Assembly (NCBI GenBank): GCA_016302165.1
Contig: JAEDOD010000109.1
Span: 1 to 5,338, forward strand
DNA from: Sphaerochaetaceae bacterium
GTDB lineage: Bacteria > Spirochaetota > Spirochaetia > Sphaerochaetales > Sphaerochaetaceae
DNA length: 5,338 bases
Direction of reading: 5' to 3'
In this document: piece after piece, positions 1 through 5,338 of the stretch
How positions within the stretch are numbered: the stretch's first letter is position 1
Layout of the letters: each line of letters begins with the position of its first letter
Translations under genes and position numbers: made by a program
Notes under the pieces: generated by a model
Databases searched by the model: none
What the model saw: only the letters and a program-made list of their open reading frames with translations
What the model was told of the DNA's origin: nothing

Positions 1-1067
1 GACTTAGATTCCATCCATCAGTAACTCTTGGAACCTTCAAGTTCCTTGGCTTCGAGCAGATTTTCAAGAATTCCCTCACCACTCTCCCTATGGGTGGCGG
101 CAAGGGTGGCTCAGACTTCTCTCCAAAGGGAAAGAGCGACGCAGAGATCATGAGATTCTGCCGCTCCTTCATGACAGAACTTCAGAAGTATATCGGCCCT
201 GACACAGACGTTCCTGCAGGAGACGTAGGAGTGGGCGGAAGAGAGATCGGCTTCATGTATGGCCAGTACAAGAGGCTGAGAGACGAAAACACAGGTGTCC
301 TCACAGGAAAAGGCATCGGCTGGGGAGGATCCCTTATCCGCCCAGAGGCCACAGGCTATGGTGCCCTCTACTATGCAGAAGAGCTTCTCAAGGACTTCGG
401 CGACACTCTGGAAGGAAAGAGAATCTCCATCTCCGGCTACGGCAACGTTGCCTGGGGCGCTGCCATCAAGGCAACAGAGCTTGGTGCCAAGGTTGTGACA
501 ATCAGCGGAAGCAAGGGCTATGTCCTGGACGAAGAAGGCGTGAACACTAAAGACAAGTGGGACTACATGCTAATGATGAGAGCTACCAACAGCGGAGACC
601 TGAGAGGATATGCTGAGGAGTTCGGAGCCAAGTTCTTCCCTCTGGAAAGACCTTGGAACGTTCCTGTAGACATTGCAATGCCATGTGCATACCAGAACGA
701 GCTTAACGGAGAAAACGCAGAGGCTCTCGTAAAGAACGGAGTGAAGTATATCATCGAGACCAGCAACATGGGCTGTACTCCAGAAGCTGTTGAAACATTC
801 AGAAAGGCTGGAATCCCATTTGCTCCTTCAAAGGCTGCAAACGCTGGAGGAGTAGCTGTATCAGGTCTGGAGATGAGCCAGAACTCTGCTCACCTCTCCT
901 GGTCAGCAGAAGAAGTGGACCAGAAGCTCCGCGGCATCATGGTCTCCATCCACGACGCATGCGTCAGGGAAGGAAGAGAGAAGGACGGATCCATCAACTA
1001 CATCAAGGGAGCAAACATTGCAGGCTTCAAGAAGGTTGCAGACGCAATGTGTGCCCAGGGATATTGA
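1..1067 (+). CDS. gdhA: Glutamate dehydrogenase, 5'-truncated by the window edge
   Basis: Catalyses reversible oxidative deamination of glutamate to 2-oxoglutarate and ammonia with NAD(P), in the cytoplasm, normally as a hexamer. The frame is open from base 3, so the internal ATG at 90 is not the start. The visible 354 residues begin at LRFHPS, about residue 92 of a roughly 445-residue family member, so about 91 residues are missing. Counting from that Leu, Lys22 (FKNSLTT) and Lys34 (PMGGGKGG) match C. symbiosum Lys113 and catalytic Lys125, and Asp74 (PAGDVGVGG) matches catalytic Asp165. RPEATGYG, the dinucleotide turn GYGNVA (145-150) and NAGGVAVSG (280-288) are all present, and the C-terminus ends like the family (ADAMCAQGY). 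Coenzyme-pocket positions read Tyr146, Ser170, Lys171, closer to NADP enzymes than to the NAD-specific C. symbiosum enzyme. Ser40 replaces the usual Asp in SDFDPKGKS. The gene ends in its own terminator, so it is the last gene of its transcript. Family assignment is very secure; coenzyme preference is inferred. Confidence 0.97.
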   Translation, partial: LRFHPSVTLGTFKFLGFEQIFKNSLTTLPMGGGKGGSDFSPKGKSDAEIMRFCRSFMTELQKYIGPDTDVPAGDVGVGGREIGFMYGQYKRLRDENTGVLTGKGIGWGGSLIRPEATGYGALYYAEELLKDFGDTLEGKRISISGYGNVAWGAAIKATELGAKVVTISGSKGYVLDEEGVNTKDKWDYMLMMRATNSGDLRGYAEEFGAKFFPLERPWNVPVDIAMPCAYQNELNGENAEALVKNGVKYIIETSNMGCTPEAVETFRKAGIPFAPSKAANAGGVAVSGLEMSQNSAHLSWSAEEVDQKLRGIMVSIHDACVREGREKDGSINYIKGANIAGFKKVADAMCAQGY

Positions 1068-1087
1068 TCATCTCCCTTTCATTCTTG

Positions 1088-1115
1088 CCGGCTCATCTGA
1101 GCCGGTTTTCTTTTT
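1088..1115 (+). terminator. Intrinsic terminator of the glutamate dehydrogenase gene
   Basis: A perfect 7-bp GC-rich stem, CCGGCTC (1088-1094) with GAGCCGG (1099-1105), closes a 4-base ATCT loop. It is followed at once by TTTTCTTTTT (1106-1115). It starts 20 bases after the TGA stop. Stem, loop and U-tract all fit a Rho-independent terminator, which separates this gene from the next one on the same strand. Confidence 0.93.
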
Positions 1116-1138
1116 CCCTGGAAATTGCCGGAAGACAC

Positions 1139-1167
1139 TTAACCAGAGGGCCCATTGAACTTATTAT
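1139..1167 (+). promoter_or_regulatory. Candidate sigma-70-type promoter for the hypothetical gene
   Basis: TTAACC (1139-1144, 4 of 6 to the -35 consensus) and TATTAT (1162-1167, 5 of 6 to the -10 consensus) lie 17 bases apart. They sit between the upstream terminator and the ribosome binding site at 1171. Transcription would begin near 1173-1175, giving a leader of only about 14 bases. The position after a strong terminator makes some promoter here likely. The exact hexamers are an eye-read guess. Confidence 0.42.
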
Positions 1168-1170
1168 TAA

Positions 1171-1178
1171 GGAAGAGG
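1171..1178 (+). promoter_or_regulatory. Ribosome binding site that fixes the start at 1188
   Basis: GGAAGAGG (1171-1178) is purine-rich and lies 9 bases before the ATG at 1188. This supports that ATG over the in-frame TTG at 1155, which has no such motif in front of it and would place the predicted -10 box inside the coding region. Confidence 0.8.
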
Positions 1179-1187
1179 AATAAAGCC

Positions 1188-1778
1188 ATGGGAAAAATCA
1201 AGAGTGCTTGGGAAATAGCACTGGAAAAGACAGAATCCATTGAAATAGACGAAAACAGAATCAGACATAACGCAACCATTGACGCCATCAGGCGTATTGC
1301 AGGCTCCTACCTGCTTTCCGATGAAGACACTGAAGAGAAGACAGCCGCCGCTCTCGCCGCCTACAGCGACGAAGACCTGAAAGAGGCCCTGGGCCAGAGC
1401 ATCATCAACTCCATTTCCCTTCCCCTTACCGATGAGGAAGAAAGCAAGAAGCCCCAGCGCCTTGCCTTCCTTCTATCCATAGCCCTTAAAGGAAACGGTG
1501 AGGCGGAAGACTTCCTTTCCCAGATCCTCGCTCATGTAGCCCAGTATCCAAAGCACAGAAAGCAGCTTATGGAACAGCTGAAGAGCCAGTTCGAGCCAAT
1601 GCTCAAGGAAAAGGAAGAGAGAATGAGGCAGCAGTATGGGGAGGCTCCCCACCTTACTATGGAAAATGACAAGGAATGCAGGGAGATGGCCAATAAGTAT
1701 CTCGAGAGACTACAGAAGCAATATCAGGACACTCTTGACGACGCAAAGCAGCAGCTGAAGGAACTCTTCGGTATCTAA
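1188..1778 (+). CDS. Hypothetical helical protein, 196 aa (spirochaete-type, function unknown)
   Basis: I do not recognise a function. The protein is very rich in Glu, Lys, Asp and Gln, with one Trp (residue 8), one Cys (164), no signal peptide and no membrane segment, so a cytoplasmic, mostly helical protein is likely. The N-terminus MGKIKSAWEIALEKTE (1-16) resembles the opening of uncharacterised spirochaete proteins that I recall being grouped as DUF6657; this is from memory and unverified. Residues 45-70 are acidic (SDEDTEEK, SDEDLKEAL). Residues 91-120 look like an amphipathic helix pair. Residues 121-196 are charged heptad-like helix, possibly coiled coil, interrupted around Gly151-Pro154. 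The ATG is chosen over an in-frame TTG 33 bases upstream because of the ribosome binding site. The gene appears to be transcribed alone: a terminator lies before it, a candidate promoter in front, and a shared hairpin starts 2 bases after its TAA. Codon use matches its neighbours, so no sign of recent transfer. Confidence 0.88.
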   Translation: MGKIKSAWEIALEKTESIEIDENRIRHNATIDAIRRIAGSYLLSDEDTEEKTAAALAAYSDEDLKEALGQSIINSISLPLTDEEESKKPQRLAFLLSIALKGNGEAEDFLSQILAHVAQYPKHRKQLMEQLKSQFEPMLKEKEERMRQQYGEAPHLTMENDKECREMANKYLERLQKQYQDTLDDAKQQLKELFGI

Positions 1779-1809
1779 AAAAATGGGAGGTCAGCCTCCC
1801 ATTTGTTAT
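1777..1809. terminator. Bidirectional terminator between convergent genes
   Basis: AAATGGGAGG (1781-1790) pairs perfectly over 10 bp with CCTCCCATTT (1795-1804) across a TCAG loop. Read on the minus strand the stem runs into seven T residues (complement of 1777-1783), an excellent terminator for the malic enzyme gene. On the plus strand the tail is TTTGTTATT (1802-1810), weaker but usable for the hypothetical gene. The two stop codons (1776-1778 and 1806-1808) flank the hairpin almost directly, so one 27-base gap serves both genes. Confidence 0.9.
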
Positions 1810-3086
1810 TCCCAATACCTTTTCATTCTTTCCCTGAGACTCTTTCTGTATCCATCCCAGTCTGTAATAGGAGCTCTGGCAACTCCATCCTCACAGGCTG
1901 CCTTCGCTACAGCTACAGCCTCCCACTCGATTACTCTAGGGTCAAAGGGCTTTGGCACCACATAATCCCTGCCGAAGGAGAAATCCTCGCCTCCATAGGC
2001 CTTCTTCACCTCCTCAGGAACCTCTTCCTTGGCCAAAGCCGCAAGAGCCAGGGCTGCAGCCTTCTTCATGTTTTCTGTAATCTCTGTGGCCTTCACATCC
2101 AGAGCCCCGCGGAAAATGAAGGGGAAGCCAAGAATGTTGTTGATCTGGTTTGGGTAATCACTTCTTCCGGTACCCATGATCACATCGCTTCTGGTAGCCT
2201 TCGCCTCTTCGTAGGTAATCTCTGGATCAGGGTTTGCCATGGCAAATACAATAGGATCCTTTGCCATGGAAAGAAGCATATCACTCTTGAGAATTCCCTT
2301 TGCCGAGACTCCCATGAACATGTCTGCCCCAACCAGAGCTTCCCTGAGTGTCCTTACAGGACTAGAGGTGGCAAGCTCCTCATGGACCTTATTCATATTA
2401 GGCCTTCCCTTATAAATGACTCCGTCAATGTCTGTCATGATAAGGTTTTCCTTCCTGACTCCCATCATAAGGAACATCTTGGCCGTGGAGCATCCTGCGG
2501 CTCCAGCTCCAGAGAAAACAACCTTCATATCCTCAAGCTTCTTACCCACTATCTCTGCAGCGTTAATCAGTGCAGCAGAAGCGATTATTGCAGTTCCATG
2601 CTGGTCATCATGGAAAACAGGAATATCACATCTCTTCTTCAGCTCATTCTCGATATAGAAGCACTCAGGGCCCTTGATGTCTTCCAGGTTTATTCCTCCG
2701 AATGTAGGAGAGATGGCCCTTACTATTTCTATGAACTTATCTGGATCAGCTTCATCAACCTCAATGTCGAAGACATCTATATCCGCAAAGCGTTTGAAAA
2801 GGACTCCCTTTCCTTCCATGACAGGCTTACTGGCCAGGGCTCCCCTGTTTCCCAGTCCAAGGATTGCTGTTCCGTTGGAGATGACAGCCACCAGGTTTCC
2901 CTTGGAAGTATAGCGGTATGAGTCTTGGGGATTATCCGCAATTCTAAGTACAGCCTTCGCTACTCCTGGAGTATATGCCAGGGAAAGGTCCTCAGCCTTT
3001 CTGCAGGGCTTTGAAGGAATCACCTCCAGCTTACCCGGCCTTCCTTCCTCATGATACTTCAATGCTTTTATTTCCAGATTGTCCAT
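1806..3086 (-). CDS. Malic enzyme (malate dehydrogenase, oxaloacetate-decarboxylating), 426 aa
   Basis: Converts malate to pyruvate and CO2 with reduction of NAD(P), using a divalent metal, in the cytoplasm. The N-terminal malic domain carries the catalytic Tyr38 in YTPGVA, GNRGALASKPVMEGKG with the likely general-base Lys93, and metal ligands Glu135, Asp136 (LEDI) and Asp161 (FHDDQHGTA). The NAD-binding domain has GAGAAG at 193-198, NPDPEI (285-290) and GRSDYPNQINN (307-317). At 426 residues it is complete for the compact bacterial form and has no C-terminal phosphotransacetylase-like domain such as E. coli MaeB carries. Coenzyme choice is not decidable: the residue after the second strand is Asp (MTDIDGV), seen in NAD enzymes but also in NADP-using MaeB. 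The start is supported by AAAAGGA (3094-3100) 7 bases before the ATG. It lies downstream of the kinase gene on the same strand with a 127-base gap, and a strong terminator follows its TAA. I left the symbol blank because maeA-like and maeB-like naming would depend on coenzyme. Confidence 0.96.
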   Translation of the reverse strand: MDNLEIKALKYHEEGRPGKLEVIPSKPCRKAEDLSLAYTPGVAKAVLRIADNPQDSYRYTSKGNLVAVISNGTAILGLGNRGALASKPVMEGKGVLFKRFADIDVFDIEVDEADPDKFIEIVRAISPTFGGINLEDIKGPECFYIENELKKRCDIPVFHDDQHGTAIIASAALINAAEIVGKKLEDMKVVFSGAGAAGCSTAKMFLMMGVRKENLIMTDIDGVIYKGRPNMNKVHEELATSSPVRTLREALVGADMFMGVSAKGILKSDMLLSMAKDPIVFAMANPDPEITYEEAKATRSDVIMGTGRSDYPNQINNILGFPFIFRGALDVKATEITENMKKAAALALAALAKEEVPEEVKKAYGGEDFSFGRDYVVPKPFDPRVIEWEAVAVAKAACEDGVARAPITDWDGYRKSLRERMKRYWE

Positions 3087-3093
3087 TCTTTAT

Positions 3094-3100
3094 TCCTTTT
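3094..3100 (-). promoter_or_regulatory. Ribosome binding site of the malic enzyme gene
   Basis: On the minus strand AAAAGGA (complement of 3094-3100) stands 7 bases before the ATG whose first base is 3086. Spacing and sequence fit a normal Shine-Dalgarno element and confirm the start. Confidence 0.8.
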
Positions 3101-3104
3101 GGCC

Positions 3105-3134
3105 ATTGTACTATGGAGAGGGCCCGGGAGTGAA
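3105..3134 (-). promoter_or_regulatory. Candidate sigma-70-type promoter for the malic enzyme gene
   Basis: On the minus strand TTCACT (3134-3129, 4 of 6 to the -35 consensus) and TACAAT (3110-3105, 5 of 6 to the -10 consensus) are 18 bases apart. The spacer is GC-rich and holds overlapping CCCGGG and GGGCCC palindromes. Initiation would fall near 3098-3100, giving a leader of about 12-14 bases that starts at the ribosome binding site. If real, the malic enzyme can be expressed independently of the kinase gene upstream. Confidence 0.4.
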
Positions 3135-3213
3135 GAAGGATAAGGAATGCTGATACCCAGGAATGAATAAGAAATAGTTTTCCGTATGGCTATGGCAGGA
3201 TAGGAGTCTGTCT
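3135..3213 (-). other. Rest of the kinase-malic enzyme gap, no clear terminator
   Basis: These bases follow the TAG stop of the kinase gene. I looked for a stem with a following T-run on the minus strand and found none that is convincing; ACTATTTCTTATTC is T-rich but has no GC stem before it. Read-through from the kinase gene into the malic enzyme gene is therefore possible. No open reading frame or RNA gene is supported here. Confidence 0.5.
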
Positions 3214-5338
3214 CTATCTCTCACGCTCATGAAGGCAGCTCTGCAGCGTCGCTGTCAAAAGCTTAGTGTCGATGGGCTTTGATATGTGGCTGTTCATTCC
3301 GGAACGGAAGGCCTTCTGCCTGTCTTCCTCGAAGGCGTTGGCTGTCATGGCGATAATCGGGATGTTCCTCTTCAATGGATCAGAGAAACTTCTTATCTTT
3401 CGTGCAGCTTCATATCCGTCCATTACAGGCATCTGGATATCCATGAGGACAGCAGAGTAGTAGCCTCTATCATGGGAGAGCAGCATGTTGATGCACTCCT
3501 CCCCATTTACTGCACTTTCTGCATCCACTCCAATCTCCCTGAGCATTTCAAGGGCTATCTCCCTATTGATTTCGTTGTCTTCAACAAGAAGCACACGGCA
3601 ACCTTTGAGGGAAAGGCAGTTTTCCTTCTTCTCCTCCTGCTTCTCCTCTTCAAAGCCTTTTTTGAACTCCAGGACAACAGTTACCACGGTACCCTTTCCC
3701 TGCTGGCTCTCTACAGTAATGGTGCCGCCCATTATATCCACAAGACGCTTTGTTATAGACATTCCAAGGCCTGTGCCCGTCACTCCACTCATGGTGGCGC
3801 TACGCTCCCTGGAGAAGGAGTTGAAGATATAAGGAAGGAACTCCTCAGATATTCCTATGCCGTTATCGGAAACTGTGAAGGTGAATCTGGATTTCTCCCT
3901 TTCGATTTCCTCCTCCTTCACTGTAAGCTTCACCTTTCCACCTTCAGGAGTATACTTGATGGCGTTTCCGATTACATTGAGGAGAATCTTCTGGACCTTG
4001 ACTTTGTCGCAAAGAATAGTTGAATGGCAGGCATTACCCTCAGCACGTAACTCTATTCCCTTCTCCTCAGCCTCCTTGGTGACGCTGGCCATGATCTCTC
4101 CCATCATGTTTCCGCATAGCACCGGCTTCTCTGACAATGTAAGCCTTCCGCTCTCGATCTTGGCCATATCCAATACATCACCGATAAGACCTAAGAGCTG
4201 ATTGCCGCAGGTGTTGATCCTGTCTATATAGAGCTCCATTACTTCCTTCTCACCCAGATGTTTCTTTGCAAGCTCAGAGTATCCAATTATGGCATTGAGA
4301 GGGGTACGGATATCGTGGGACATGTTGAAGAGGAAGAAGCTCTTTCCCTTATTGGCATCCTCAGCTGTGGCCAGGGCCTTCATAAGCTTCTTCTCGTTAT
4401 CTATCCTCTCCTCTTCAGACTCCGTGATGTCACGGATGCTGACGTAGATCTTAGGCCCTTCATTATCTTCCATGGAGTAGACGAACTTACCCTGGTAGTG
4501 CCTTCTCTCTCCTTCCACCAGAACGTCATATTCAATAATTACATCGTCTCCTGTATTACGGAAATGCTCCAGGAGGGCATCAAGGTCAGCAATCTCCAGG
4601 AATCTCTCCCTATCCTCCTCCACCACTACAGTATTGGCATAGGCAAGGATGCTGCTGTCATATTTCCGACTTCTTTTCCACTTGGGGAGGGCTTTATCTG
4701 AGACGAAGAACACTATCTCAGACCGTGTCTTGACATCAACCTCAACAAGGAACACGAAATCTTCAGTGGCTGCACTGAAGAGCCTGTCGATCTTCTTCCT
4801 GTTCTTGTTGACGTTGAAAGGCTCCCGGCTGAAGGTATATATGGCCAAAAAGGTAATGAACACAGCAAAAAGGATCACTACGTAGATGCCGCTCCTCTTC
4901 ATCATGCCTACACCATTCTCAGCTGAGGATGACAAGGATTCTGAATAAAGGAAGAATATTACGTCTCCATCCATTTCATCCACATGGTACTTGATTGGTA
5001 TTATGGTCATCCCTTCATATTGGAAGGATGAGGAAGGTATTTCCGGAATGGAGGATGTAGGGAAGGAAGTCCAGACCTCTCCGGAGGAAAGCATAAGGAT
5101 TCCTCCATTCACTACATCGGAAGAGAAACCCAGAAGATATGGAATGGAAATGGCGGCAGATACTCCGTTATCGGTGACCAAAAGACTATCGCCTTGGATT
5201 GAGTATCCATCGTCTCTCCCGTCTCTATCGATGCTGACAATATTCAGGGCTTTCAACAGTTCCGGACTGCTGTTATCGGAAAGCGAAGGAAGGACAGCCT
5301 TGATGTTTACCAGTACATCTTCAACTTCTTCAATACGG
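3214..5338 (-). CDS. Hybrid sensor histidine kinase with receiver domain, N-terminus beyond the window
   Basis: A membrane sensor kinase that autophosphorylates on His and passes phosphate to its own receiver Asp. The frame has no stop up to base 5338, so at least 707 residues are seen and the N-terminus is missing; the TTG at 5256 is internal. In visible numbering: extracytoplasmic sensor part 1-148 of no recognised fold; membrane helix 149-169 (SGIYVVILF to LAIYTF) followed by basic residues; PAS-like domain about 185-305 ending YVSIRDITESEEE; HisKA 331-399 with phosphoacceptor His341 in MSHDIRTPLN; HATPase 443-559 with N-box Asn454 and Asn458, DNGIGIS (491-497) and GTGLGMS (521-527); a charged Glu/Lys linker (about 558-574); receiver 580-699 with acid pair Glu586-Asp587, phosphoacceptor Asp633 (MDIQMP), Thr665 and Lys687 (SKPID). 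All catalytic residues are intact. There is no HPt and no DNA-binding output, so signal output needs a partner encoded elsewhere. An earlier membrane helix should precede the visible part. The signal cannot be inferred. Confidence 0.96.
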   Translation of the reverse strand, partial: RIEEVEDVLVNIKAVLPSLSDNSSPELLKALNIVSIDRDGRDDGYSIQGDSLLVTDNGVSAAISIPYLLGFSSDVVNGGILMLSSGEVWTSFPTSSIPEIPSSSFQYEGMTIIPIKYHVDEMDGDVIFFLYSESLSSSAENGVGMMKRSGIYVVILFAVFITFLAIYTFSREPFNVNKNRKKIDRLFSAATEDFVFLVEVDVKTRSEIVFFVSDKALPKWKRSRKYDSSILAYANTVVVEEDRERFLEIADLDALLEHFRNTGDDVIIEYDVLVEGERRHYQGKFVYSMEDNEGPKIYVSIRDITESEEERIDNEKKLMKALATAEDANKGKSFFLFNMSHDIRTPLNAIIGYSELAKKHLGEKEVMELYIDRINTCGNQLLGLIGDVLDMAKIESGRLTLSEKPVLCGNMMGEIMASVTKEAEEKGIELRAEGNACHSTILCDKVKVQKILLNVIGNAIKYTPEGGKVKLTVKEEEIEREKSRFTFTVSDNGIGISEEFLPYIFNSFSRERSATMSGVTGTGLGMSITKRLVDIMGGTITVESQQGKGTVVTVVLEFKKGFEEEKQEEKKENCLSLKGCRVLLVEDNEINREIALEMLREIGVDAESAVNGEECINMLLSHDRGYYSAVLMDIQMPVMDGYEAARKIRSFSDPLKRNIPIIAMTANAFEEDRQKAFRSGMNSHISKPIDTKLLTATLQSCLHERER

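Noticed and set aside
90..92. ATG at 90 as the start of the glutamate dehydrogenase
   Set aside because: The family sequence LRFHPSV and on continues in frame upstream to base 3, so this Met is the internal one in LPMGGGKGG.
1155..1187. Upstream in-frame TTG that would extend the hypothetical protein by 11 residues
   Set aside because: The ribosome binding site and ATG at 1188 are much better, the extension overlaps the predicted -10 box, and the recognised N-terminal block begins at the ATG.
2668..2673. GGGCCC inside the malic enzyme gene as an operator
   Set aside because: It encodes conserved protein sequence (IKGPECF) and has no promoter nearby.
1803..2921. Long plus-strand open frame of 372 codons opposite the malic enzyme
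   Set aside because: It is antisense to a complete, motif-rich malic enzyme. Its product is Cys/His/Ser-rich with no recognisable domain, as expected for a reverse-complement shadow.
3176..3200. Possible hairpin around CCGTATGGCTATGG after the kinase stop
   Set aside because: The arms are not complementary over more than a few bases and the T-rich stretch does not follow a GC stem.
3286..4023. Plus-strand open frame of 245 codons with a run of leucines
   Set aside because: It is antisense to the kinase. The leucine run is the reverse complement of the Glu/Lys-rich linker between HATPase and receiver, not a membrane segment.

Overview
The window holds four protein genes and short control regions between them. 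I see no RNA gene, mobile element, CRISPR array or phage-like segment. It looks like an ordinary chromosomal segment of a host-associated or anaerobic bacterium with intermediate GC. A spirochaete (Treponema or Sphaerochaeta-like) is my best guess. This rests on the small hypothetical protein beginning MGKIKSAWEIALEKTE, which resembles uncharacterised spirochaete proteins I remember, on heavy AGA/AGG arginine codon use, and on a glutamate dehydrogenase closest by eye to the Clostridium symbiosum type. The taxonomic call is inference, not proof.

Layout from left to right. Bases 1-1067 (+) are the last four fifths of a hexameric glutamate dehydrogenase, cut by the left window edge. A clean intrinsic terminator (1088-1115) closes it. 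A predicted promoter and a good ribosome binding site then lead into a 196-residue helical hypothetical protein (1188-1778, +). A 27-base gap holding a perfect 10-bp hairpin separates it from a convergent complete malic enzyme gene (1806-3086, -). A 127-base gap with a candidate promoter lies upstream of the malic enzyme. Beyond that is a large membrane-bound hybrid histidine kinase on the same strand (3214 to the right edge, -). Its reading frame is still open at base 5338, so its N-terminus lies outside the window.

Functionally, glutamate dehydrogenase (ammonia assimilation or glutamate breakdown) and malic enzyme (malate to pyruvate with NAD(P)H) are central nitrogen and carbon enzymes that could both feed the reduced nicotinamide pool. 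Their proximity does not prove a shared pathway, since they are on opposite strands and separately terminated. The hybrid kinase carries a sensor region, one visible membrane helix, a PAS-like domain, HisKA, HATPase and a receiver domain. It has no HPt and no output domain, so its phosphorelay partner must be encoded elsewhere. I found no convincing previously undescribed system. The most informative details are the coenzyme-pocket residues of the glutamate dehydrogenase and the mis-startable, edge-truncated kinase.
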